The notes under the pieces were generated by a model that saw only the letters and a program-made list of their open reading frames with translations, did not search any database and was not told the DNA's origin. Below, piece after piece: positions 1 to 11,569 of a stretch of 64,000 nt of DNA; the stretch's first letter is position 1, and each line of letters begins with the position of its first letter. This DNA is from Heterobilharzia americana (taxonomy: Eukaryota > Platyhelminthes > Trematoda > Strigeidida > Schistosomatidae). The DNA lies in contig OX104127.1 of NCBI GenBank assembly GCA_944470555.2, positions 159,377,276-159,441,275 of the forward strand. The letters are read 5' to 3'. The translations under genes and the position numbers were made by a program.

Positions 1-640
1 GCTTCATACACCATACCTAGCCTCCAGCTCACTCAAGTACAACCAGACACTTAATACTATTCTTCCAAAAAAAGAGGGAGATAGTGTAACGCTACCCTAA
101 GCAACAACGTACCTGCCTACAGGTTAGATGAAAACGTATCAACAGCTGGTCGTTACAATACTTTACTAATGTGAAACTTTCATATCTAAAGTATATTCAA
201 ACCCTTTATCTGATAACTACTCTTTGATGACTATAACTAATCAAGCAAGACACTTCACATAATGAGTTTGACCAGTGACAAATTCTTCTAAGGTTAAAAA
301 TCCACACACAACATTTCTAAAGAACTCTGCTAGAAGCACATATGTGTAACTAGGGAATTAAGTAAAGCCAAAGTAAAACTTAATCCTTTAATTGTTCAAT
401 TTGATTCAGGCATCTTTACACATCTCAGTTTATTACACTAAATTGAAGCAAAAAAATGAACACATGTGTATTGGTTCAACCTCGCTACCACATTAAAGCA
501 TATATTTCTCAAACAGACAGATAAGAAAACATAAAAGCTTATAAACGAAGGGATTCTTCAGGTTCACACACTTCAAATAAACAAACAAATACGAAGGGGA
601 TCGAAAAAGATTGTTTAATATGGTAGATAAATGTGTACAT
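1..640. other. AT-rich sequence without a recognised gene
   Basis: Nothing coding is seen. Bases 102-158 repeat at 1543-1602 in the same orientation with few differences. Confidence 0.6.
102..158 (+). repeat. Direct repeat, left copy
   Basis: Shares GGTTAGATGAAAAC and TCAACAGCTGGTCGTTACAA with 1543-1602. It may mark the same end of two truncated retroelement copies. Confidence 0.6.
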
Positions 641-1120
641 ATGAAAGGTAGAGCACCGGACCGGCTAAACGCATGCCAAACATACTGGGATTTCTGTTCA
701 GCGCATTCACAAGGTCCTGAATTGCGTCAGCATGTTCACCTAGCAGTAAGTTATCGTCTGCATACCACAAGTTAATTAGATGACCCTGTCATCACAAGCA
801 CCTAAGGTCATGTATATTAGTACGTCTATAACGAAGTTAAATAGGAACGGTGACAATGAATATCCCTTGGGAACACCACTATTTGTCGTCAATTGATATG
901 ACAACTCTCTATAAGCCCTTGCATGGCTGTATGAGTTCGAGTATTGAGCTTTGCTGAGAGTTATATACTTTCTTGGTACTCCCTTTATAGTAAGACGCCA
1001 TAATACCTCATGGCTGAAAATTCAAGTCTCCTAGATGAGTCAACAGGGTGCTGAGATAGTAATCTGAAAACTCCTAATTGGAATCCCACAGTGATTTAGG
1101 TTTTTCTTACACCTTCAATT
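640..1120 (-). mobile_element. RTE-B-like reverse transcriptase remnant
   Basis: On the minus strand, in broken frames: IKGVPRKYITLSKAQYSNS, a degraded form of RQGCPLSPFLFNFVID, then YADDNLLLGEHADAIQ and RNPSMFGMRLAGP. The same motifs in the same order occur at 54634-55095. YADD is present but the frame is shifted upstream of it. Confidence 0.7.
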
Positions 1121-1960
1121 TTTACCCAATAGGAAAGTATAGTTCCACAACTATAGACCCATCAGAAGATATGTATTAAGTATACTCGCAAACTAAGTGT
1201 TAAAAGTGAGCACACAGATAAACTAAACAAAGTTTCATCATTTACAAGTTCCCCACTAGTGAGATTCGTCTCTTACTGTAAACAATTTTTTCAGAAGATC
1301 TTGATATGGTAAAGAGGATATAACGCATTCGAAATCTTACTCACCCATCTTCCAGTTTCGATTTCTAGACAGCTTCACCTCTTCGTTGTCTAGCTCTACC
1401 ATTCGTCAGTTATTTTTTATTATTAAATGTAAGTACATCCTGTGTACTTGCTGAGTAGTCAAGTCACCTTTTTTTCTTCCTCTTGTCCCTTCCAGATTCT
1501 TGTGGTTACCACCAAACTCATACTGCTCTACATGCTCACCTGCAACAACTTACCTACCCATCTACAGGTTAGATGAAAACATATCAACAGCTGGTCGTTA
1601 CAAGAATCTAGACCATTTTTGAAAAGTCATAAAACATATAAACAGGAAATGTAAATACTAATATCATTTGCAAGAATGACTTCTCAAAAAGATAACAAAA
1701 TATCACTGCTTTCTATGTCTACCTTAATCCCACTTAACATAGTGTTATAGTAATCTGAAAGCATTAAATTAAAAATCCCCATTCATCTGAAAAATACATT
1801 ACTGTATAGTACTCATTAGTCACTTGCATCCAGATAGATAACATGAAGCTCTAATGAGAAGTCGTAACCTGTCGGGTCAACTAGTCGTGAGTGAAGCGGA
1901 TGCTAACTGAAGACCTTGGATGATAGTCGTGTTATGTCGTGAATCGACAGATGTTGGAAA
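1120..1960. other. No gene seen
   Basis: AT-rich sequence. Only the direct repeat at 1543-1602 (partner of 102-158) was recognised. Confidence 0.5.
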
Positions 1961-1964
1961 TTGT

Positions 1965-2165
1965 GAACCGGTGGAAACCGACCCAGTGACTGAATGGTTA
2001 ACATATTCGCCGTGGAACCTGAAGGTCCTGAGTTTGATCCCTAGCCATTTCGTGGGTGCGTACTGTTGGGGAGTCCCATACTAGTGTGACGAGATAGCTG
2101 TCCAGTGCTCTCAGATCTTCAATGATTCCCCCAACCGATGTCGGTGCATGAATACCACTCCAAAA
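1965..2165 (+). repeat. SINE-B, tRNA-like
   Basis: Contains GACCCAGTGACTGAATGGTTAA (A-box region) and GAGTTTGATCCC (B-box region), then the family core GGGAGTCCCATACTAG, AGCTGTCCAGTGCTC and a final CCGATGTCGGT. Other copies: 33535, 38131, 53150, 53290, 55345, 56605 and 59862. Confidence 0.75.
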
Positions 2166-2439
2166 TTAAAAATACCCATTCATCTGAAAAATGTATAGTG
2201 TTATATAACAAAACCAGATGAAAGCGATGATAACATGAATTGGCACAGCTAAGTTATCTGAAAAGTGTCCTAAATTAAATTTAAATTCTTTTAGACAGTA
2301 ACTAAAGTATCTTTCGACAAATACTTTTCACTCAAATAATTGTAATCCCAGTAAACCAATATCAGTAATAGTTTTCAGTTAAGCAACTGTTTTATTCCTT
2401 TGTACTATGCATCAGGTGAATATCTTGGCATATGCGATT

Positions 2440-2645
2440 GAAGGTTGAAATAGATCAATTACTTCATATATTGCAATGGTGGATAATGGCTAGGTAGTAG
2501 AATCCAAGATGCGCGTTTCGTCCTATTTGGGACTAGTCAGGTGGATGTACCTGCCTTCCAGTGACTGATGTTATTCCCACCGGGATTCAGACTCGTGATT
2601 ATTCGCTCCAAACGCCACAGGTTACAAGCAATTATACTAAAACTA
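2440..2645 (-). repeat. S-alpha-type SINE (reverse copy)
   Basis: Reverse complement of the 2670-2850 unit: tRNA-like head, CCAAATAGGACGAAAC core and a tail reading GGATAATGGCTAG. Together the two form an inverted pair with a short spacer. Confidence 0.75.
2502..2546 (-). ncRNA. Degenerate hammerhead ribozyme (S-alpha type)
   Basis: Minus strand: ATCCAC, CTGACTA (consensus CUGANGA, one mismatch), stem II GTCC-CAAATA-GGAC, GAAA, a short CGCGCATC stem III, then TTGGAT closing stem I. The core change suggests it is inactive. Confidence 0.55.
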
Positions 2646-2669
2646 TACGCGTAGCACAAGAAGCAGCTA

Positions 2670-2850
2670 TCGTGGTTCGGTGGTGCAGTGGGTAACACTC
2701 CAGCATTTGAAGCGATCGGTCCAGAGTTCGAATCCCGGTGGAAACAACGTCACTCAGTGGGAAGCAGGTGCATCCAGCTGACAAGTCCCAAATAGGACGA
2801 AACGTGCGTCATGCTGGATACCACTGCTATCCACTATCCATTATTACTTT
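2670..2850 (+). repeat. S-alpha-type SINE
   Basis: GGTTCGGTGGTGCAGTGGGT (A-box region) and CAGAGTTCGAATCCC (B box) are followed by the hammerhead core and a CTATCCACTATCC tail. Known S-alpha retroposons of schistosomes have this plan. Confidence 0.8.
2772..2819 (+). ncRNA. Hammerhead ribozyme core with one core change
   Basis: ATCCAG, CTGACAA (consensus CUGANGA, so G to A at one core position), stem II GTCC-CAAATA-GGAC, GAAA, CGTGCGTC, and CTGGAT closing stem I after three extra bases. Probably inactive. Confidence 0.6.
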
Positions 2851-3010
2851 AATTAGAATATAGGTAATATCCAGGCATCCGCACAGGAGCCCATATACTA
2901 ATAGAGACCGATCAATCGGGTCCAATCAGCGACGGTATAATACAAGCAGTAATGGTAAAACTATACTCGACGCACAAGAAGCGGCTATTATGACCCAGAT
3001 ACCGAATAAG

Positions 3011-3012
<2 letters not shown>

Positions 3013-3077
<65 letters not shown>
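3013..3077. repeat. (AT)n microsatellite
   Basis: About 32 AT units without interruption. Confidence 0.95.
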
Positions 3078-3080
<3 letters not shown>

Positions 3081-3313
3081 CCCTGCCAGTATTTTAAACC
3101 TAGTAAATAAGTTCACCGTTTACCTTCTTTGCCATTTAAAATAATTGGCAGGCATATGCAGTTTTCGAGGAAAGTATGATGGTGATATTTGCACACGGAA
3201 GGTGATCTTATTAACTGAAACTTCCTTATCACAACTTAAAGTAAACAAAAACTATTATATGATTTGACCATCTAAGATAGCCGTAGTTTGGCAGACTAGT
3301 ATTTGTACTGGAT

Positions 3314-3602
3314 GATGATTGAAGATGAGATGAAAATCTGGACCGCGGCTGGATTTGAACCAGAGACTAGCGGGTTCTCGACGCGGTGCTTTATCAACTG
3401 AGTTACGAGGTACAACTCCTGACCAGAATTTTGTTTCACTTCACATGGTAGTCGGGTAAAACCTTTAGTGATTGAAGTGAAATAAAATTCTGGTCAGCAG
3501 TCGGACCTCATAGCTCAGTTGGTAGAGCACCGGGTCGGTAACCCAGTGGTCGCTGGTTCAAATCCGGTCACGGTCCAGATTTTCATCTCACCTTCAATCA
3601 TT
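3314..3602. repeat. Head-to-head palindromic tRNA-like SINE (SINE-D)
   Basis: The left half (minus) carries the reverse of GGTTCAAATCC and of CTCAGTTGATAAAGC; the right half (plus) carries CATAGCTCAGTTGGTAGAGC and GGTTCAAATCCGG. The outer ends (TGAAGATGAGATGAAAATCTGG and its complement) and the inner linker (CTGACCAGAATTTTGTTTCACT and its complement) are also inverted, so the whole unit folds back. A similar inverted pair is at 57285-57490. Confidence 0.75.
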
Positions 3603-3604
3603 AC

Positions 3605-4560
3605 CCACTACAAAAACTACTATAATCGGTCTATGAGACAAACAGATAGATAAATAGAGAAGTACATGTATAACTTCAAAGATTCAAGTTAACAAAAGTA
3701 GCGGGAAATAGAAAAACATATGATGAGTATGCGTATGGAAAAAACATGAAATAATTAGTTAGTTTAAAATGTCTGGTGATATTTTTTGTTTCCAAAGAGA
3801 GTATCTACTTAGGAGGTAAGAGATTAAAGCTGAAAAGATTCACTACAAAAATTAATTGAAGTTGTAAAACGATCGTCACAAAGAAAAAAAAAACCTGTCA
3901 CTAGATAAAAGCATTTTCTATGATTCTCATCATTGAAAACTGATTTTCAAATATTGTTAGTAACAATGTAATCATATGGATTTGAAACACTTAAAGCTTA
4001 ATAATAGTAACAATAATAATAATAATGGCTTTATTCTGAAAGTTATTTCGGGAATACTCTACGGAATTTTCAACACATCATACAGTATCAATTGGATAGA
4101 GACAGTGTATATGTATACATAATAAAATGAAATAAGTAGAAAATTACATGAAGAAAAGATAAGAATAGTAGCTCTATCTACAACTTCCTTAAAAATCCAC
4201 AGTCACTTTAGGTAGACAATCATATTAGCAACTAGATTCATTATGCATAAGTAGTAGCATCCTATGTACCCATCAGTTAGTTTGCTTTCAAAAAGAAAAG
4301 TTGATTAGTCAGGTCATCACTAATACTTTCTTCATCACACGATGGATGAGCTTAATACAGTATTGTAGAGTTTTTTATATTTTGTAGTACGTACATAGAG
4401 TCTTATGTACTTGCTCCTCATCTTTCTAGATGATCGACACACAGAGAGCTTTGATTGAAGAGGATGCTGTTGGTCATCTGATAAAATAACTCCTCCTAAA
4501 TGTTTATATGAGTTAATATGTTTCTCCGCAACTAATTTTAACTAGAAGGTTTATGCGTAC
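3605..4560. other. No gene seen
   Basis: AT-rich; a short (AAT)n tract lies at about 4005-4026. Nothing coding recognised. Confidence 0.5.
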
Positions 4561-4591
4561 ATCACTAGCTCTGCTGACAATCTTCAAGGTT

Positions 4592-5203
4592 CTATGCAAT
4601 ATACCATAGTCTTTTTTCAGCGACCTGGGGAAAAAATAAAGGAGAGCAGTAGAGCAGGACATGCAAGATGCAGGAGTTTATAAAACACAAGTGGACAGAC
4701 TGAGTAATACCAGATACTCTCAGCTTCCTAATATAGACAGTTAGCCAGAAAATTCTTTTAGAAATTAGTGAGATATGAGAAGACCAGGAAAGGTCCGAGG
4801 AAAAACAAACACTGAGATAAATCACACTTGTAACATTCTCTAATAAGCAACTATCAATAGAATAGGAATCATGAGAACTAATCAGCTTACACAGGTTATG
4901 TTTACGTCTAAAACATTTTGAAGAATTAAGCATAAGACCGTTCTCGGAGGACCATCGTCTAACAATAGATAACATAACAAGATGAAATAAGTAGAAAGTA
5001 TATGAGGAAAAAGATAAGAGTGATGATAGGGTTATATTGGAGTGGTCAAACACGCATGTCTCTGGTACATCTGGGAAATTGTCACGTGACTCAGCAGTTT
5101 TGAAACTTTTCAGTAATTTGATTTTTACATTTTCACATCTCTTCCTTATCACCTCTGATATATAAAGTTCAAATGAATCCCGTCCTTCATTTGTCAGCTC
5201 CAA
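4592..5203 (-). pseudogene. Non-LTR (CR1/Perere-like) reverse transcriptase, C-terminal part
   Basis: A 203-codon frame without stops. RRWSSENGLMLNSSKC, YLSVCFSSDLSWSSHISLIS, RLRVSGITQ-like text and INSCILHVLLYCSPLFFP are hallmarks of the segment after the catalytic domain of schistosome non-LTR RTs. The catalytic YADD block itself is missing upstream. A related (+) fragment is at 43030-43520. Sequence to 5590 on the same strand is open in patches but not recognised. Confidence 0.75.
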
Positions 5204-7130
5204 AATAAAATGATCTCACTGAGAAACATTTTTTTTCCTGTTCAGGAAAGCGTACACGCGTGCCATCAACTAGATTCAAAGCACCTTTATTCATTAAGAT
5301 TGTGATGCAAAAGCTTCCCAGAAAAATGTTGACTATACATGTTTCATAATACAATTGTTCAGTATATCGATGTTGGTGTTCGCTTGCGCAAGTTTGACAG
5401 AATAACGAAGAAACCGACTGAGTTCCTTCACTGTCACTGGGTCCCTGCAACCATTCAACTGACGAAATATACCCATTGGCTCATGAATAAGAACAAGACA
5501 TGTATCAGTGAGAAAGAAGCATTTCTTTTCAACAACTTCATTATCAAGCTGTACAGTAGTCATATTTATACTCAGTAAAGTAACAGATAATTCCACTAAA
5601 AAGAGACTTGCTCAGTCAATATGCAAAATATGCAATCGGTATAGGTTGTGGTATTTGTTCAAGTGGAAGAAATAGAAAATAGGTCACTGAATAAAGAAAC
5701 GAATTGATAACAAGTAGTGACATAACAGACACGTGTCGTCAAAGTATTGTAAAACGGTGATAATTTAGCGGAAACATGTAAAATAGGTCAGTGAACAAGG
5801 AACGAATTGATATTAACTAGCGAAATATGGGTCAAATATTGTCAAGGAAGTGAAAATTTCTGATAATGATGATAATAAAAGAGAAGTATACCAAAGTGAA
5901 ATGAAATGAAATTGAAAAAAAATAACCAAAATGGGAATAATTTAGGGCTAAAGTAGAGAAAACGGTTTCATAAAACGTTTTTCTATGCAAAGTTTCGGTT
6001 TTTGTTCATGTATAGCTAACACTTCAGCTATGCATAAGTTGTGGAAATATAAACCTTTAGAGTAGTTCAATTTAACTTTTTAAATTACCGACTTATTGAA
6101 TTTCAGAAACACTTCTAAAACAGGAACATGTAAATAACAGTGTATACATAGTCCTCAAAAGAAGGATACTTTAATTTTCGGTAGATAACCAGGATGACTA
6201 TACAATGTGTTAAGTCATAGTTATAGAAAATACCGAATCATGTAAAAACAGAATCGCATAGATTTTACACCGAAGTGAGAGAAATTTCAGTAGTATCAAC
6301 AGGAATATATGCCTGCACTTACCGCTGTAAGGGAACTCTTGAATATAGCAATGGATTGGATATCTCAATATACGCGTCAACACTAGGGAGCATTAGGCGA
6401 CAGATATGAACTGTTAGTGGGCCATTTAATTCAGAGGGATAAGTGATAAGTTGATTCACCAAAAAAGTCATCGAAATGTTCACCTGGTTATAAAAGCTAA
6501 GATGTGAAACTACTTCATACTAGCAAGTCCGATGGTATCATCAACCTGACAAAATTAAACAGCTGTTTACTTATTTTGGGTACATTTTGTAAGAAATGCT
6601 GAAATCAAGTAGTCTACTGCAGCATGACATAAGCTACTGTTTGATTGGTCATTCTACTTTATGGTATTGTTAACCACAACACGTTTTGTGTATTCTATTT
6701 GAGTATTTTTTTATACCTGGCACTATGTTTCCATACTATGATTGGCTGAAAGGAAAGTGAGAGTAATCAACTTATAGTTTGAGCTTATATGTCATCAAAC
6801 TACATTCAAATCACAGGTAATCCATATGAGAAGTTGTATAAGCACGACGGTAGTACTTGGTCACTCCGAAATGTCTTCATTGTCATTGTTAATTAATGTA
6901 AGTATGTTTGGTCTCGAAAGTACTGTTATATCACTCATTCTACAGTAGAATTTGACTTATTGTTGCAAAATATTATGCTGAGTTAATGAAAATAAAAACG
7001 TCAGTGCTGTTGTGCAGCCGGATACGCCTTATGTGTGGACGATGAGGAAGTTTTGACTTACGAATGTATGTCTCATCTACCCAAATGGAAAGGATAAAAA
7101 AAGGCTTGGTGCAAAGGTAATATACCAAAC
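5204..7130. other. No gene recognised
   Basis: Short open frames at 5187-5596 match nothing I know. The rest is AT-rich with many stops. Confidence 0.45.
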
Positions 7131-7134
7131 AGGT

Positions 7135-7490
7135 ATGTTCAACATGTACAATACTCAATGGTCTGATGAATTACATCCTAAGATTTCGTTGCTGTTAGAT
7201 GATGTTAATACACTTCTAACTGTCCTATTCACTACATCCTTATCTCAGATAAAACTCCCTGGGATTATAAGTATGCTTTGCTTACTTCTTTGTTTAAGGG
7301 AGGTCATAGACAACTAGCAACCAAATAACGACCTATTAGTTTTACTAACATCGTGATAAAAATAATACGAAAGATACTTGGTGATAAGATTTTCAAGCAC
7401 TCAGAAGTAGACAAACTACTGACATATGAGAAACATTGCTTCTGAGTTGGATACCCTTGTTTGACAAATCTGCTTCTGATGAAGAACTGA
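7135..7490 (+). mobile_element. CR1-like RT remnant, N-terminal part
   Basis: DELHPKISLLLDDV, TNIVIKIIRKILGDKIFKH and DKLLTYEKH correspond to the early RT blocks, in shifted frames. The element resumes after an insertion at about 7500-7850. Confidence 0.65.
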
Positions 7491-7499
7491 TTAACTAAT

Positions 7500-7800
7500 T
7501 GAAAAAGTCAGCGTAGAACCTCACACACAGGTGCATCGACTCAAGTTACCACACTTCATAGTAGTATGCAAACAACAGGTGGATAGGAAAGGAGGGATAT
7601 CAAAGTAGACAAGGTTGTGTGAGAGAAAAAACAATTCGAAGATAAAGGTTGGTGCAAGTATTCAGGCTTTAAGTGTTAAGGAGTGACTACTTCTGCACCC
7701 CTTTGACCAATTTTCAGCCATATTTCCTATAGTCCTCAACTACTGATCCCTTTCGTCTCTTGGACCCCAATTGAGATGAAGAAAAACACTTTAAAAAAGT
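7500..7800 (-). mobile_element. RTE-B 3' fragment inserted in the CR1 copy
   Basis: Resembles 59190-59420 in the same orientation: GTGCATCGACTCAAGTTACC, GATATCAAAGTAGACAAG, CTTGGACCCCAA. It splits the CR1 RT at 7135-8715. Confidence 0.55.
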
Positions 7801-7859
7801 GTCGCACACACCAGTTGGAGAAACTTTACATATTTTGTATTGACAATGGGTTATAAGGC

Positions 7860-8715
7860 TGGGATATGGAATATTCACATCAGAGAAGGCAAAAACAAGA
7901 GTGGTAGTGATTATATCAGGGCACTATTCTTGAACCATTACTGTTCCTTTCTTATGTCAATGAAATGATGAAGATGCCCGAGTTATCATCATTACTATTT
8001 GTTGGTGATGTCACAATATGAGGGATCGTTTGTGCTGATGATGAAAGGTGAGTATTCTAAGCATAACTTGGTGAACTGGATGAGTGGTCTAAATGATGAA
8101 GCCTGAAAATAATTCCCAGTAAATGTCCATTGATATATGTTGAGAGTGAATCCTCTGGCGAGTGCTTAATGAATGGCCAACCAACGTCCCGAGTTTTGGA
8201 AAAAAGACTTACAGGTTATCGTCAGTTAAAACTTGACGACAAATGTGAATTATAATACCTTTTCAGCTATAGCGTTCTGCATGCTTTGGTTACTTCGCAA
8301 AACGTTCAAATATTTTGGTGAAGATATATTTAGTATTTTATCCCCCATTTATTCAAGACCTCATTTAGAGGCGGCTAGTCTAGAGGGTTGCTACCAAACC
8401 AGTAACAGGTCTCAGCCACCTTCGCCTTGAAGAGCGATTGGCAAGACTAAACCTTCTTCCGTTATCTTAGCAAAATAGGTGATTTATTTAGTTCTTCTGC
8501 ATCTTATTTAATGACCTGTGTATTTGTTCACTTGATGTACGTACTCGTTCTACGACTTCTTACCCTAAATACCATCGGAAAAGATCCCAAATCTGTGATT
8601 TAATCTTCTTGAAGTGAAGTACCATTTCTCCCACAGAGTGACCAACGACTGAAAATCGCTACAAGACCAATTGACAGCAACTTCTTAGGTGGACACATTC
8701 AAGAGAAAACTGAAT
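7860..8715 (+). mobile_element. CR1-like RT remnant, catalytic and C-terminal part
   Basis: PLLFLSYVNEMMKMPELSS leads to FVGDV where active relatives have FADDV, so the catalytic pair is lost. LTRLSSVILAKIGDLF-type text and a degraded FSHRVTNDWNRL block mark the C-terminus. Several frameshifts. Confidence 0.65.
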
Positions 8716-9428
8716 CTTCATAGAGGTAAATACTGCAATGATTAATATAGGCCAGTAGCCTACAATCCTTTTCATTGAAGATTACTGACTTTCACTAACA
8801 TTCAATAAGTTTTTGTGATCATAAGCCCCTATTTGTGACTGTGTAAGCTCTTGAGTAAAAGTGATGTTTGATGTCAGATACTCATAAAACCCGTCAGCAG
8901 ATCACTGCACTGACAGGATGATTTTGAACGTAACAGCATTACTGTTTGTTCACATTTTTGGTAAAGCGACTGACATTTCAATTGCCCCTGTAGTGCACTT
9001 TCCTGGCACTAAAATGCGAGCAGGCTTCGACACCATTTTGCGCTCCCTTTGTACTGGTTAGCACGCACGCCCTCAAAGTCCCTAGCTCACACATATTATC
9101 CAGATAAGTTGGATAAACTTTTTCGGTAGCAGTCACTCTCACATTTATTCTATTTAAACACGTTGTTCTTTCAAGCTTACTCCAAAATAACAGTCCTTTG
9201 GTTTGTTTCGTTATCATTACTTACAAGTTAGGTGAAGTACTGACTCAGCAGGTACTACAGCACATCAAGTTTAGTAGAGCTGGTCAAGCATTACGCTATA
9301 ATAACACATGCGGTCCCCTACATTCGTATTTTTGGAAGACAGAAAATCTTTTACGATGAATTTAATGAGCAGAAGGAAAAACTTATCAGAAGTGTTAAGG
9401 TAATTCACATAAAAAAGTATGTTCCAAA
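8716..9428. other. No gene recognised
   Basis: A minus-strand open frame at 8978-9217 has no motif I recognise. It may be 5' sequence of the next element. Confidence 0.4.
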
Positions 9429-11560
9429 ATGCATCCGTCTAAGCAAGGTTTATGTACTGTTAGGGTAATTTACTGTAGTCCACTTTCCTTTGCAAATGAC
9501 TTCATGATAACCAACACGCATGAATGGAGCAAAAGCAACAGATGCCCAGTAGTTGGGGATCTGAATGCTTCACAAATAAACTCGACGGAGCTAACAGTCT
9601 TAGCATCGGACAGCTCCTTCGAAAATGATTGGCTGTTAACGGTGCTAGAATCTGCTTTAGTTCAAACCTAACTCATTCAACACGATGCTATTCTGAATAA
9701 AAGCTATCGTTGTTAGATTCAGTTTTAGCCCACCAATGTGAATATATCATAGATCTACGATACTTCTCCTCGTTAGCTAGCAGTAATCATGCAGTACTAA
9801 GTTTCGGTTCTCGAACACATGAGTTTCCTTTCGACACTGCTTTTCCTAGACTTAATACGTGGCGAGCTAACATTTTAAGTATGAGGGATTGTGCAGTCAA
9901 TAAGGATTGGACTATCGAAAAGGATAGGTTTAGAACTCTACTTGAAGAAGTAACGTTGCCATTTATTCTGTGGTCGACTCCAGGAAGGCCTTCAAATCGT
10001 CCTCTGCAAAGTCTGTAATCTTTGGAAAACTTTGATCACACAGTGTTGAATATCCTACGAGAAACAGCTTATAAATGCTTGCCAAAACTGTCCTAAATGA
10101 CTATTTGCATTCATTAGGGCTAAAAGAAAATTTCGGATTCCCTCTCTGATGACGAATGGAAAGTCCGATATTCTGGCGGAATCTAATCTGCTCAAAGCTG
10201 AACGTCCGTAGGTCATGGTGTTGAAGTGCTCAATCTTGGTGCCAGCACTGGCCCACCAATGGATAGTGTTCATAACAAAGGAGGCAGCCTTACAGTTGCT
10301 CATGAATCTTGAACCTAAAAAATCCCCGGGTCTCGATGAATTGCACACCAGACTGTCATCTCTGATAGCGGACATAGTTGCTGAGGCAGTCACTGATTTT
10401 TTAATATGCCCTATTTTAGACTTGCCTCCCTAGAGACTGGAAAGATGCCACAACCAGTCCAGTTTTAAAGACTAGTATTCGCCAGCTGGTGGTCGGCTAT
10501 CGCCCTGTTAGTCTAACCAGCATAGTTAATAAGGTTTTAGAAAGAAAAGCTCGTGAGAAGGTACTAAGCCATGTTGGATCAAATAATTTTCTGGTGGCTA
10601 AGCAACACTGTTCACAGTACTGAACACTTCTGTTTAGCGAACCTCCTCATCACGAGAGAGGAATGAGCTGCAAGCCGCCAACAGATGCCGTGTTTATAGA
10701 CTTTATTGAGGCATTTGACAAAGTGCCACACGTGAAATTATTAAGAAATCTCTCCTCTTTTGTGCTTGATGCTGCACTGCAAGCCTGTATTAGGGACTTT
10801 GTGTAGGATAAAAGATAAAGAGAGAGGGTTAATGCGACACATTTCAGGTGGAAACATGTAATGAGTGATTTCTCAAGGAACTTTTCTTGTTATATGTTAA
10901 CGAATTAACGCAAATGTTCAACCCTTCAGTGCTCCTATTCGCCGATGGTGTGAAAGTTTTGAGTCATGCGTAGTGATGCTGGTAGATGTGCACTTAAAGC
11001 AGCGCACTGTTATGCAGCTGCAGCAAAGGACTTCCGGGTATTATGGTCCATCCACAGAGCTTTCAAAAGTTTTGATCATGATATGTTCAGAATACTCTAT
11101 TCTACATACGTTATACCTCACTCGGAATACTGCATTTAGGCGGCCAGCTCACACCTAAAAAAGGATGCTGATGTGCTCGACGGGGGTTCAAAGGATAGGT
11201 ACTAAGCATGTGGCAGGCCTTTCAAATCTGTTCTACGAGGAACGACTAAATCGGGCAAACTTGTTCCCGCTGTCCTATCGTAGGAAACTGGGTGATTTTA
11301 TACCGCAACTCCGTATCTTTAACGATGACTTTGGTACTAAAGTGTCCTATCTTTTCTCTCCTTATAGAATGAATTATTTCCGAGGGCATCACAAGAAGAT
11401 TCAAACACCGCGATTAAATCAACTTGGCGTGAATATACGTTTCTCCCATCGTGTAACCAACAACTGGTACCGCTTACCTCAGCAAGTAGTATCAGCACTT
11501 TCTGTCAATGCGTTCAAGGAGATACTAGATCCTCACAGAGATATCCTCTGCAAGGATTAA
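9429..11560 (+). mobile_element. CR1-like non-LTR retrotransposon, nearly full but degraded
   Basis: In order: endonuclease piece VVGDLNASQINSTELTVL (9550-9605) and SFENDWLLTVLESALVQT; linker 9710-10018; RT start KSPGLDELHTRLSSLIADIV (10320); GYRPVSLTSIVNKVLE (10495); DAVFIDFIEAFDKVPHVKLL (10685-10740); catalytic block reading LLFADGVKV (10930) where FADDV is expected; and C-terminal FSHRVTNNWYRLPQQVVSAL (11440-11500) with a stop at 11560. At least four frame changes. Confidence 0.8.
11165..11560 (+). pseudogene. CR1-like RT C-terminal frame
   Basis: 131 open codons: LSNLFYEERLNRANLFPLSY, RRKLGDFIPQLRIFN and FSHRVTNNWYRLPQQVVSAL, the conserved tail of schistosome CR1-like polyproteins. Part of the 9429-11560 element. 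Confidence 0.8.
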
Positions 11561-11569
11561 CACAGGACA

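Noticed and set aside
3508..3580. Functional tRNA gene
   Set aside because: A and B boxes are present, but the acceptor and anticodon stems do not close properly. The unit recurs as an inverted SINE pair.
8978..9217. Minus-strand open frame as a host gene
   Set aside because: No motif, no splice context, and it lies directly upstream of a degraded CR1-like element.
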